DNA from: Phytopseudomonas argentinensis
Lineage (GTDB): Bacteria > Pseudomonadota > Gammaproteobacteria > Pseudomonadales > Pseudomonadaceae
Reading direction: 5' to 3'
Assembly (NCBI RefSeq): GCF_900113905.1
Contig: NZ_FORC01000001.1
Span: 1,300,060-1,364,059 of the forward strand
DNA: 64,000 nucleotides
Shown here: in pieces, positions 45,745-53,769 of the stretch
How the letters are laid out: each line of letters opens with the position of its first letter
How positions within the stretch are numbered: position 1 is the stretch's first letter
The notes under the pieces: model-generated
Database searches by the model: none
The model's input: the letters and a program-made list of their open reading frames with translations, nothing else
What the model was told of the DNA's origin: nothing
Made by a program: the position numbers and the translations under genes

Positions 45745-46514
45745 TCATAACCCTTGCATTAGTCTGCACTTCGGAAAAGCCGAGCAGCCCCAAAACTGCT
45801 GCCCCGCTCTCGCCCCTGTTTTCACGGTGCGAATCAGCAGCGCACTACCGCATTTCGGGCATTGCGGTCGGCTGTCGGATCACTACGGCGCTTGACGTTC
45901 TGCACGTGCTCGCGGTGTGTAGCAAAGGTCGGCGCACGGCGACCGGTTTGTAAAGCGTGCAGCATGGCGTCGACTTTAGCCTCGCTGAAGACCGCCTGCT
46001 GGAATGACTGGATATAGCGAATAAAGCCAATGCCCTGGGTCACGTTGGCCGGCACGTCGGTTTTGAAGGTGCTGCCGCCGACAAAGGTGATGACCGAGTG
46101 CAGGTGCTCGGGGTTAACGCCAAGGGTCGCTTCCAGTGCTTTGAGGTGCTTGTAGTTCTGTCGCAGCGGGTTCTGGAATTTAAAGCTGCTTTTGTAGAGC
46201 TTCTGCGTCCACTGCGCCTGCCTCTCGCTGCCGAAGATCCAGCCGCTCATGTTCTTCGTTTCCAGCACGAAGATGCCGTAGGGCGAGAGGAAGACGTGAT
46301 CGATCTGCGTAGTGCCGTCGGGCGTATTCAGGGTGACGTTGTGCAGGCGGCGGTAGGTGCGCTTATCGAGTTGTCTGTGCGCGAAAAAGCGCACCAGCAG
46401 TTCGCCGATATGGCCCTTGGCCCACGGCGATTTGAGTAGGCCGATCAGCAGGGCTGCGGGAATGAACCAGGCCAGCATGCCCCAGACCTGACCGACTATC
46501 GGGCTGTAATCCAT
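45745..46514 (-). pseudogene. NERD-domain nuclease-like gene, frameshifted before its zinc ribbon
   Basis: From the ATG at 46514 (AAGGA 5-6 bases upstream) the frame encodes a membrane helix (about 5-25), then a NERD domain with IDHVFLSPYGIFVLETKN, whose Asp, Glu and Lys are the catalytic-type residues of the fold. The open frame ends at 45834. In another frame the sequence continues as CPKCGSALLIRT (codons from 45861 leftwards), KTGARAGQQFWGCSAFPKC and a stop at 45745: a topoisomerase-type zinc ribbon, the usual C-terminus of these proteins. One missing base near 45868 explains the break. It is GC-rich like the host, unlike the adjacent AT-rich pair. Confidence 0.75.
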
Positions 46515-46700
46515 TTTCTTCCTTGAGCAGCGCGACTTGCAGAGCGCCCGGTTGCAGGGCGTGCAGGTGTGCCGAAATCCAAAAGCCTGGCACTGGCGCG
46601 GATAATGGCTAATTGCTTTCAAGGACTCAAGAGGGTTGCGACCATAGTTCTAGGGTCGATGGCTCCTGCTCTATCGCTGCGCGAGCCGATTAGGCGCGTT

Positions 46701-46725
46701 ATTCGGCTCATTCGGTGAGCCGAAT
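46701..46725. repeat. Perfect 10-bp hairpin between the NERD gene and the tRNA
   Basis: ATTCGGCTCA and TGAGCCGAAT around TTCGG. A second hairpin, CCAGGCG/CGCCTGG, lies near 46753-46769. The whole 310-base gap (46515-46824) has no credible gene. The first hairpin is a strong cruciform or protein-site candidate of unknown role. Confidence 0.5.
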
Positions 46726-46796
46726 CAACCAATACGCGGCAATAGAGGGGCGCCAGGCGTTGCGCCTGGTTAGAAACTGACCAGCGCAGAAACACG

Positions 46797-46819
46797 AAAG
46801 CCGCGCAATGCGCGGCTTT
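46797..46819 (-). terminator. Terminator downstream of tRNA-Ile
   Basis: AAAGCCGCGC and GCGCGGCTTT form a 10-bp stem with an AAT loop directly after the tRNA 3' end on its strand. Half of this stem is also present in the duplication at 43056. Confidence 0.75.
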
Positions 46820-46824
46820 GAAGG

Positions 46825-46901
46825 TGGTGGGCCCACACGGACTCGAACCGTGGACCAAAGGATTATGAGTCCTCTGCTCTAACCAACTGAGCTATAGGCC
46901 C
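46825..46901 (-). tRNA. tRNA-Ile with CAT anticodon (lysidine type)
   Basis: 77-base tRNA gene with encoded CCA. The acceptor pairs GGGCCTA with TGGGCCC, the D-arm is GCTC-AGTTGGTTA-GAGC, the T-arm is CACGG-TTCGAGT-CCGTG and the anticodon loop is CTCATAA. The flanking GGACTCATAATCC is that of the minor tRNA-Ile whose C34 is modified by TilS to read AUA, rather than of elongator tRNA-Met. It is the integration target of the island to its 3' side (lower coordinates). Confidence 0.93.
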
Positions 46902-47135
46902 CCAGAAGGCTGGCGGAGTATACCGATGCACTCCCCCGAGTGCCAATCCGATGCGCCGCAGCGTGTGCGAACGCCCGGAAGGTTTCATCGGGTGGCAAAC
47001 GATTGCGTGTTCCGCCCCCCGCAAAACCACGTGCAATCCCCCCGCCGCTTTGTTCATAATTTGCACGACGTTCCTATCCTGCCGTGCCGCTCACGCTGCC
47101 GATACGAGCCCAACCAGCCTAGCCGGGCCCGCACC

Positions 47136-48674
47136 TTGACGAGTCAGACCTCCAAGATTGCTCACTTAAGACGCCTGGTCGTGATCATGACCAGTGTGGT
47201 GGGTGTGGCCGTGCTGCTGCTCACTTACCTGCAGGTGGAGTGGGACAGGCGCGAGGCGCTGCGCCAGCATGTGGCCGATATGGAGAACCTGGCGGCGGCG
47301 CTAACCCGGCAGGCGGAGTCGACCATTCGTGATGCCCACACGGTGCTAATCGGCATCCAGCGCAAGCTGCAGGTCTCCGGTTATGGCGCCGAGAACCTGC
47401 ACGAAGTGCTCGAGGTAGCCCGTGCCCAGTCGGCGATCCTGGCCGATGTGGAAGGCTTCACCGTACTCGACGCCGACGGCCGCCCGCTGCTCACCACGGT
47501 GCCCAACGCCACCCTCCGTTTTACGGCGCAAGACCGCGAGTACTTCAGGGTACACAGCGCCCATCAGGTGACCGGCCTGTACATTGGCGCACCCATCCAG
47601 AGCCGCCTGAGTGGCGACTGGGTGATTGCCCTGACCCTGCGCCTGAGCGATGCCAACGGGGAGTTTCGTGGCGTGGTGCTGGCCACCTTGCTGGTCCGGC
47701 ACTTCGTGGATTTCTACCGCAGCATCGATGTGGGTAGCCAGGGCGTGATCGGCATGGTCAAGCGCGATGGCACCCTGCTGGTCAGGTCGCGAGAATCCGC
47801 CGAGAACGCCGGCCTGGATATGTCCAGGAGCCCGGTGCTGCGCACGGTCAACGAAGACGGCGTGAAGCGCGGCAACATGGTGCTTACGGCGATGATCGAC
47901 GGTGTGAAACGCATCTATGGCTTCGATACCAGCGACGAATACCCGATCCTGGTGGGCGCCTCGCTAGGCGAGGAGCAGGCCATGGCAGGCTGGCGCAGCC
48001 GCGCGTTGCGCAGCGGGTCGCTGAGCGGCGGCGTGCTGGTGATTCTGCTCTCCATGGGCTGGCTGATCTGGCGCGCCCTGGGCCGCCAGGAGCGCATGGA
48101 GGCGCGCCTGCAAGGCATGCACCGCGACCTGGCGCTGGCCAACCACGCGCTGCAGATCATCGCCGGCGAGGATGCCCTGACCGGCCTGGCCAACCGCAGG
48201 CGCCTGGATGAAACGCTGCGCGCCGCCTTTCAGTCCGCAGCGGCCCAGGGCCAGCCGCTATCCTTCGTGCTGCTGGATGTGGACCATTTCAAGCGTTTCA
48301 ACGACCAGTACGGCCACCCGGCCGGCGACGAGGCGCTCAAGCAAGTCGCCGAGATACTCAAACGCCATGCCCGGCGCAGCGCAGACACCACCGCACGCTA
48401 CGGCGGCGAAGAGCTGGCGCTGATTCTACCGAGCGCGGAAAGTACGGCGGCCATGGCTGTGGCCGAGCGCATCCGCGCCGATGTCGAAGCCCTGGCGATC
48501 GCCAACCCGGGCTCGCCCTACGCCAACCTGACCCTGAGCATCGGCGTCGCCTCGTGCGTGCCCGGGCAGACCATGCACACGCCTGCCGAGCTGGTCGCCG
48601 CCGCGGATGTTGCCCTGTACGCCGCCAAGAGCGAAGGCCGCAACCGCGTGATACTGAGCGAACAGCCCGGCTGA
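47136..48674 (+). CDS. Membrane diguanylate cyclase with periplasmic Cache-type sensor
   Basis: Protein of about 512 residues. TM1 (LRRLVVIMTSVVGVAVLLLTY, cited by its ends at about 10-32) is followed by a periplasmic dCache-like domain at about 35-275 (VEGFTVLDADGRPLL, YFRVHSAHQVTGLYIGAPI). TM2 is near 285-305 and the GGDEF domain is C-terminal, with an active RYGGEEL and a typical DALTGLANRRRLDE start. The open frame reaches back to 46926, but that would overlap the tRNA promoter. I therefore suggest the TTG at 47136, although its ribosome site is poor. It should make c-di-GMP in response to a small periplasmic ligand. Confidence 0.8.
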   Translation: MTSQTSKIAHLRRLVVIMTSVVGVAVLLLTYLQVEWDRREALRQHVADMENLAAALTRQAESTIRDAHTVLIGIQRKLQVSGYGAENLHEVLEVARAQSAILADVEGFTVLDADGRPLLTTVPNATLRFTAQDREYFRVHSAHQVTGLYIGAPIQSRLSGDWVIALTLRLSDANGEFRGVVLATLLVRHFVDFYRSIDVGSQGVIGMVKRDGTLLVRSRESAENAGLDMSRSPVLRTVNEDGVKRGNMVLTAMIDGVKRIYGFDTSDEYPILVGASLGEEQAMAGWRSRALRSGSLSGGVLVILLSMGWLIWRALGRQERMEARLQGMHRDLALANHALQIIAGEDALTGLANRRRLDETLRAAFQSAAAQGQPLSFVLLDVDHFKRFNDQYGHPAGDEALKQVAEILKRHARRSADTTARYGGEELALILPSAESTAAMAVAERIRADVEALAIANPGSPYANLTLSIGVASCVPGQTMHTPAELVAAADVALYAAKSEGRNRVILSEQPG

Positions 48675-48843
48675 CCCCTGCCGTGGCGGTGCCCAGCTTT
48701 TTGCTGGGTAACGACTACAAAAAGGCTAATTTCGCTATCCCCCACCTCTGAACACAATGGCCACAACGCACGAACGGCTCGTGCGCCCCGGCCTGGGCCG
48801 TCCCTGGGCATGGGCGCCCGGCCTCCTTCAGAGGGACGCAACG

Positions 48844-50142
48844 ATGGCTGTCGAAACAACCCAAATAGACACCCTGGTGGTGGGCGCCGGCCAGGCCGGC
48901 GTGGCGATGAGCGAGCACCTGACCAAACTCGGCGTGCCGCACCTGGTGCTGGAACGCGAACGCATCGCCGAGCGCTGGCGCAGCATGCGCTGGGACTCGC
49001 TGGTGGCCAACGGCCCGGCCTGGCATGACCGCTTCCCCGGCCTGGAATTCGACATCGATGACGACGCCTTTCCGGGCAAGGAACAGGTGGCCGCCTATTT
49101 CGAAGCCTATGCGCGCAGCTTCGACGCACCGATCCGCACCGGCGTGGAGGTGCACAAGGTACGCCGCAATGCCAATCGCCCCGGTTTCACCGTGGAAACC
49201 TCCGAGGGGCTGATCGAAGCCAATCGCGTGGTCGCCGCTACCGGCCCCTTCCAGCGCCCGGTGATTCCCGCCATCGCGCCGCAGGACGAGCGCCTGCTGC
49301 AGATCCATTCCGCCGACTACCGCAACCCGCAGCAGCTGCCCGCCGGGGCCGTGCTGGTGGTGGGCGCCGGCTCCTCCGGCACGCAGATCGCCGATGAGCT
49401 GATGCAATCCGGCCGCCAGGTGTACCTCTCCGTCGGCGCCCATGATCGGCCGCCACGCAGCTACCGCAACCGGGACTTCTGCTGGTGGCTGGGCGTGCTC
49501 GGCGAGTGGGACCAGGAAACCCCCAAGGCCGGCCGCGAGCACGTGACCATCGCGGTCAGCGGCGCCTACGGCGGCAAGACCATCGATTTCCGCCGCCTGG
49601 CCCACCAGGGCATGACCCTGGTCGGGCTGACCCGCTCGTTCGACAACGGCGTGGTGCAGTTCGCCAACGACCTGGCCGACAATATCCGCCGTGGCGACGA
49701 GAACTACCTGGCGCTGCTCGATGCCGCCGACGCCTATATCGAACGCAATGGCCTCGATCTGCCGGAAGAACCCGAGGCGCGGCGTATCCCGGCCGACCCG
49801 GCGTGCATGAGCGAGCCGCTGCGCGAACTGGACCTGATCGCTGCCGGCGTGACGTCGATCATCTGGGCCACCGGCTTCGCCACCGGCTTCAGCTGGCTGG
49901 AAGCCGACACCTTCGATGCCAACGGCAAGCCCCAGCACCAGCGCGGCGTGTCCCGCGAGCCGGGCATCTACTTCCTCGGCCTGCCGTGGCTGTCGCGCCG
50001 CGGTTCGTCGTTCATCTGGGGCGTGTGGCACGACGCCAAGCACGTCGCCGACCACATCGCCACGCAGCGCAAGTACACCGCCTACCGCGATGCCGAGCAG
50101 CGCCAGGCAGCCCCCGTCACCCGCCTGCAGGGAGTCAAGTGA
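48844..50142 (+). CDS. FAD/NAD(P)H-dependent flavin monooxygenase (CzcO-like)
   Basis: Protein of 432 residues. The first dinucleotide-binding motif, VVGAGQAGVAMSEHL, is at about residue 12 and the second, VVGAGSSGTQIADEL, at about 172. The FMO-like segment QIHSADYRNP lies between them. Nearby signatures such as RWRSMRWDSL and AWHDRFPG fit the YUC/FMO type that hydroxylates N, S or soft carbon atoms of small molecules. The start has AGAGGGA upstream. It begins a four-gene operon with ridA, a DUF1028 gene and a deacetylase; the ATG of ridA lies inside its stop (TGATG). The substrate is unknown. Confidence 0.82.
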   Translation: MAVETTQIDTLVVGAGQAGVAMSEHLTKLGVPHLVLERERIAERWRSMRWDSLVANGPAWHDRFPGLEFDIDDDAFPGKEQVAAYFEAYARSFDAPIRTGVEVHKVRRNANRPGFTVETSEGLIEANRVVAATGPFQRPVIPAIAPQDERLLQIHSADYRNPQQLPAGAVLVVGAGSSGTQIADELMQSGRQVYLSVGAHDRPPRSYRNRDFCWWLGVLGEWDQETPKAGREHVTIAVSGAYGGKTIDFRRLAHQGMTLVGLTRSFDNGVVQFANDLADNIRRGDENYLALLDAADAYIERNGLDLPEEPEARRIPADPACMSEPLRELDLIAAGVTSIIWATGFATGFSWLEADTFDANGKPQHQRGVSREPGIYFLGLPWLSRRGSSFIWGVWHDAKHVADHIATQRKYTAYRDAEQRQAAPVTRLQGVK

Positions 50143-50567
50143 TGCCCACCCATACCCGTATCCGCATGTTCAACACCAAGGACACCTACCCCAACCAGGC
50201 CCTGGACAACGACCTCTGCCAGGCCGTGCGCGCCGGCAACACGGTGTACGTACGCGGCCAGGTCGGCACCGACTTCGACGGCAACCTGGTGGGCCTCGGC
50301 GACCCGCAGGCGCAGACCGAGCAGGCCATGAAGAACCTCAAGCAACTGCTGGAGGAAGCCGGCAGCGACCTGTCGCATATCGTCAAGACCACCACCTACA
50401 TCATCGACCCGCGCTACCGCGAGCCGGTGTACAAGGAGGTCGGCAAATGGCTCAAGGGCGTGTTTCCGATTTCCACCGGGCTGGTGGTCTCGGCCCTCGG
50501 CCAGCCGCAGTGGCTGATGGAGATCGACGTGATCGCGGTGATCCCGGACGACTGGCCAGCCCAATAA
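50142..50567 (+). CDS. RidA/YjgF-family protein
   Basis: Rid-family protein of 141 residues. Family marks are GNTVYVRGQVGTDFDGN near 30-45, DLSHIVKTTTYIID, the PISTGLVVSALG segment, and the C-terminal EIDVIAVIP. The Arg that binds the substrate carboxylate in enamine deaminases is not in its usual spot by eye, so true RidA activity is uncertain. It overlaps the monooxygenase stop and lies 10 bases before the DUF1028 gene. It probably hydrolyses a reactive imine or enamine formed by the upstream monooxygenase. Confidence 0.85.
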   Translation: MPTHTRIRMFNTKDTYPNQALDNDLCQAVRAGNTVYVRGQVGTDFDGNLVGLGDPQAQTEQAMKNLKQLLEEAGSDLSHIVKTTTYIIDPRYREPVYKEVGKWLKGVFPISTGLVVSALGQPQWLMEIDVIAVIPDDWPAQ

Positions 50568-50577
50568 GGAGGCGTGC

Positions 50578-51255
50578 ATGACCTTTTCCATCGTCGGGCG
50601 CTGCCCGGACACCGGCCAGCTGGGCATCGCCATCAGCTCGTCAAGCATCGCCGTCGGCGCCCGCTGCCCCTGGCTGCGCGCCGGCGTCGGCGCGGTGGCC
50701 ACCCAGAACGTCACCCTGCCTGCCCTCGGCCCGCAGATTCTCGATTTGCTGGAACAGCAGGCGCTGGCGCCAAGCGATGCCCTGCAGCATGCCTTGAGCG
50801 CCAATGGCTGGAGCCAGTATCGCCAGGTTACGGTGATCGACAGCCAGGGCCGCACCGCGCTGTTCAGCGGCAATGAGGCGCTGGGGCTGTACAACGCCGT
50901 GGCCGGCGAGCAGTGCGTGGCGGCGGGTAATCTGCTGGCAGGCGAGGCGGTGATCCAGGCCATGGTCGAGGCCTTCGAGAGCGCCAGCGGGCAACTGGCC
51001 GACCGCCTGCTCGCCGCCATGCACGGGGCGATGGCCGCTGGCGGCGAAGCCGGCCCGGTGCACTCGGCGGCGCTCAAGGTGGTGGGCGATCTGGTCTGGC
51101 CGATCATCGATCTGCGCGTCGACTGGGCAGATAGCGACCCCATCGGCCAGCTCGATGGCCTGTGGCAAGCCTACCGCCCGCAGATGCAGGATTACCTGAC
51201 CCGCGCCCTCGACCCCACGGCGGCGCCACGCTACGGAGTGCCGGGTGATGAATGA
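50578..51255 (+). CDS. DUF1028 family protein (Ntn-hydrolase-like)
   Basis: Protein of 225 residues with the DUF1028 opening MTFSIVGRCPDTGQLGIAISSSSIAVGARCPW (cited by its first and last blocks), then GVGAVATQNVTLP and GEQCVAAGNLLAG. The fold resembles N-terminal-nucleophile hydrolases, and a function as peptidase or amidase has been suggested, though none is firmly shown. It has a strong ribosome site (AAGGAGG). Its last bases overlap the start of the deacetylase gene (ATGAATGA). Association with RidA and M20 deacetylases suggests breakdown of an N-acyl or amide compound. Confidence 0.85.
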   Translation: MTFSIVGRCPDTGQLGIAISSSSIAVGARCPWLRAGVGAVATQNVTLPALGPQILDLLEQQALAPSDALQHALSANGWSQYRQVTVIDSQGRTALFSGNEALGLYNAVAGEQCVAAGNLLAGEAVIQAMVEAFESASGQLADRLLAAMHGAMAAGGEAGPVHSAALKVVGDLVWPIIDLRVDWADSDPIGQLDGLWQAYRPQMQDYLTRALDPTAAPRYGVPGDE

Positions 51256-52411
51256 GCCCACCAGCCGCGCCCTGCTCGAGCGGCTGATCGGCTTTGCCAC
51301 GGTCAGCCGTGACTCCAATCTCGAGCTGATCGAATTCATCCGCGAGTACCTGGCCGGGTTCGACGTCGCCAGCGAGCTGTTCCACAACGCCGAGGGCACC
51401 AAGGCCAACCTGTTCGCCACCATCGGCCCGACGGATCGCGGCGGCGTGGTGCTGTCCGGCCATACCGACGTGGTGCCGGTCGACGGCCAGGCCTGGACGG
51501 TCGAACCCTTCCAGCTCAGCGAGCGCGACGGGCGCCTGTACGGCCGCGGCACGGCGGACATGAAAGGCTTTATCGCCTGCGTGCTGGCCGCGGTACCGAG
51601 CCTGGTGCAACGCCCGCTGCAGGTGCCGGTGCACCTGGCGTTTTCCTATGACGAAGAAGTCGGCTGCCTGGGCGTGCGCTCGATGCTCGCCGAACTGGAA
51701 AAACGCCCGCACAAACCGACCCTGTGCCTGATCGGCGAACCCACCGAGCTCAAGCCCGTGCTCGGCCACAAGGGCAAGCTGGCGATGCGCTGCGAAGTAC
51801 ACGGCGCGGCCTGTCACTCGGCCTACGCGCCCTACGGCGTGAACGCCATCGAATACGCGGCGCGGCTGATCGGCCACCTCGGTGATATCGGCGCGCGCCT
51901 GGCCCAACCCGAGCACCACGACCCACGCTTCGACCCGCCCTTCTCCACCGTGCAGACCGGCCTGATCAAGGGCGGCCGCGCCCTGAATATCGTGCCGGCT
52001 GAATGCGAATTCGATTTCGAGGTGCGCGCCTTGCCGGGCTTCGATGCGCAGCGCGTGCCGGACGAGCTGCAGCGCTACGCCGCCGAGCAATTGCTGCCGA
52101 AGATGCAGGCGGTGAGCGCCGCCAGCGATATCCGCCTGCAACCGTTAAGCGCTTATCCGGGCCTGGCCACGCCACCCGACAGCGAAGCGGCCCGGTTGCT
52201 GGCCAGGCTTTGCGGGTCGAATGACTTCGGCACCGTGGCCTTCGGCACCGAAGGCGGCCTGTTCGACGGCGCCGGCATACCCACCGTGGTCTGCGGCCCC
52301 GGCAGCATGGACCAGGGCCACAAGCCCGACGAGTTCGTCGCCATCGAGCAGTTACAGGGCTGTGATGTGCTGCTCCAGCGGTTAGCGGATTACCTCTGCG
52401 AGCCAAGCTGA
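51248..52411 (+). CDS. argE: ArgE-family M20 deacetylase
   Basis: Zinc-dependent amidohydrolase of 387 residues in the acetylornithine deacetylase group. It has the metal-binding SGHTDVVPVDGQAW, the GRGTADMKGF motif with ligand Asp, the EVGCLG catalytic Glu, the EPTELKPV segment, and the C-terminal GTEGGLFDGAGIPTVVCGPG ending in a metal-binding His (DQGHKPDEF). ArgE proper makes ornithine, but here the gene is fourth in an apparent catabolic operon, so the real substrate may be another N-acyl amino compound. I chose the ATG at 51248 over a GTG one codon earlier. Confidence 0.82.
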   Translation: MNEPTSRALLERLIGFATVSRDSNLELIEFIREYLAGFDVASELFHNAEGTKANLFATIGPTDRGGVVLSGHTDVVPVDGQAWTVEPFQLSERDGRLYGRGTADMKGFIACVLAAVPSLVQRPLQVPVHLAFSYDEEVGCLGVRSMLAELEKRPHKPTLCLIGEPTELKPVLGHKGKLAMRCEVHGAACHSAYAPYGVNAIEYAARLIGHLGDIGARLAQPEHHDPRFDPPFSTVQTGLIKGGRALNIVPAECEFDFEVRALPGFDAQRVPDELQRYAAEQLLPKMQAVSAASDIRLQPLSAYPGLATPPDSEAARLLARLCGSNDFGTVAFGTEGGLFDGAGIPTVVCGPGSMDQGHKPDEFVAIEQLQGCDVLLQRLADYLCEPS

Positions 52412-52420
52412 ACGCCACCC

Positions 52421-52678
52421 GTAGCCTGGGTTGAGCAACGCGATACCCAGGATTTTCCCGGGTGTCGCTGCGCTCGCCCCCGGCTACGTTCCCTGTGGGA
52501 GCGCGCCATGCGCGCGAAAGATCGCGGGCATGGCCTAGGCGTCCCCGCCCGCTTCTACAGGTGTAGGCGCTGATATCAGAGCTATCTCAACCGGCCCCGG
52601 GATCCAGCCGTAGCCCGAGGCGAGCAATGCGATACCCAGGGCATTTTCCCGGGTGTCGCTACGCTCGACCCGGGCTAC
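52421..52678. repeat. Two GTAGCC...GGCTAC repeats between the deacetylase and rpiR genes
   Basis: Units at 52421-52488 and 52610-52678 share GAGCAACGCGATACCCAGG-like and TTTCCCGGGTGTCGCT blocks and can each fold as a long hairpin. A GTGGGAGCG...CGCG remnant lies between them. The unit also occurs at 11861-11932 and, shortened, at 25625-25659. No gene is visible in the 293-base gap. Confidence 0.75.
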
Positions 52679-52704
52679 CTCCAATGGCTGAACAGCCGTG
52701 CGCC

Positions 52705-53538
52705 TCAGCTGCGGTACAGCTTGAGACTCTCGACCCGCGCCCGGTAGGCACCCAGGCGTTCCTTGAGCTGATCCTTGTGCGCGCTGGCGACGCAGTGCAG
52801 CAGCACGTTCAGGGCGCTGGTCAGGCCGCCGGTGGATTCGAGGATCAGCCCGGTCTTGGTCTTCATGGTGACGATATGCGGCGTGTCGATATGTCTGGCG
52901 ATGCCGTATTCGTCGGTGAATACCACCAGGTCGGTGTTCTGCTTCAGGCAGTTGTTGGCGAAGGCGATGCCGGCATCGGCGTAGGGCGCGATGTCGATGA
53001 GGATCACGCAGCAGCGCTGGTTGTGGCTGTCCAGCCACTGGCCGAGCACGCCGCTGTAGAGATCGAGAAATTCTACCCCGGAGCGCACCAGGGCCAGGCG
53101 GTTGGCGAAGTCTTCGGCCAGCCCGCGAATGGTCTGGAAGCCGCAGACGAATACCCGTTCGGCATCCCCCACGCGCGCCACGATGTCGCGCCAGTGCTGG
53201 CTGCCGAGCAGCTCGGCGAAGGCGCGCAGCGCTTCGATTTCCTCGTTGAGGTGGGCCACCAGGTCTTCCGGCTGCTCGACCCGCTCGATCAGCGCCGGGT
53301 TGAGCAGTGATTGCACGCGCACTTCGTCGCGCAGTTCGTCCTTCAGGCTTTTCAGGCCCTTGTAGCCGAGCCGACGCAGGAAGCGGCTGACCGTATTGGG
53401 GCTGACCCCGCTCTTCGCCGCCAGGCTGGCGCCGTTCTCAAAGGCGAGGGTTTCCAGGTTGGCCTGGATGTAGACCCACAGGGTGCGCTCGGCAGGCGTC
53501 AGCTTGCCTTCCAGGTGTTGCATCTTGCCATCGAGCAT
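52705..53538 (-). CDS. MurR/RpiR-family transcriptional regulator
   Basis: Protein of 277 residues. The N-terminal HTH_6 domain (about 1-75) has AAKSGVSPNTVSRFLRRLGYKG. The C-terminal SIS domain (about 110-260) contains VFVCGFQTIRGLAEDF and VVFTDEYGIA. SIS domains usually bind sugar phosphates, but many RpiR regulators control amino-acid or polyamine use. I prefer the ATG at 53538 (CAGGGGA upstream) to that at 53574, which lacks a ribosome site and lies inside a palindrome. It is divergent from a polyamine-type ABC operon, the likely target. Confidence 0.85.
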   Translation of the reverse strand: MLDGKMQHLEGKLTPAERTLWVYIQANLETLAFENGASLAAKSGVSPNTVSRFLRRLGYKGLKSLKDELRDEVRVQSLLNPALIERVEQPEDLVAHLNEEIEALRAFAELLGSQHWRDIVARVGDAERVFVCGFQTIRGLAEDFANRLALVRSGVEFLDLYSGVLGQWLDSHNQRCCVILIDIAPYADAGIAFANNCLKQNTDLVVFTDEYGIARHIDTPHIVTMKTKTGLILESTGGLTSALNVLLHCVASAHKDQLKERLGAYRARVESLKLYRS

Positions 53539-53566
53539 GTTCGATTCCCCTGCCATGCCAAATCGT

Positions 53567-53586
53567 TCTGACATTTAAATGTCAGA
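53567..53586. promoter_or_regulatory. Perfect 20-bp palindrome upstream of rpiR-type gene, probable operator
   Basis: TCTGACATTT and AAATGTCAGA form a perfect palindrome 28 bases before the chosen start. A second, shorter dyad, GAATA-AATA-TATTC, lies at 53600-53613. Both are in the divergent region with the ABC operon. They are the natural binding sites for the RpiR-type regulator. Confidence 0.65.
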
Positions 53587-53769
53587 GTATTGATCTTTGG
53601 AATAAATATATTCTACTCTGCAGCCGTAACGCAAAGAGCTGTCGATTGGCCGCTGTTTGGGTGAGAGAGCCAGCAGAAGTCTTTCCACCTCGTCGTCGAC
53701 GCTCGCGCTTCCTGCCGCAACAAGCAAATGTCGCGCCCTGGCGCGGTCACAACAGTGGAGAACAGGAAC

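Noticed and set aside
46926..47135. N-terminal extension of the diguanylate cyclase from ATG 46926
   Set aside because: It would lie over the promoter region of the tRNA-Ile gene, and its sequence (rich in Arg, Pro and His) precedes a normal first membrane helix.
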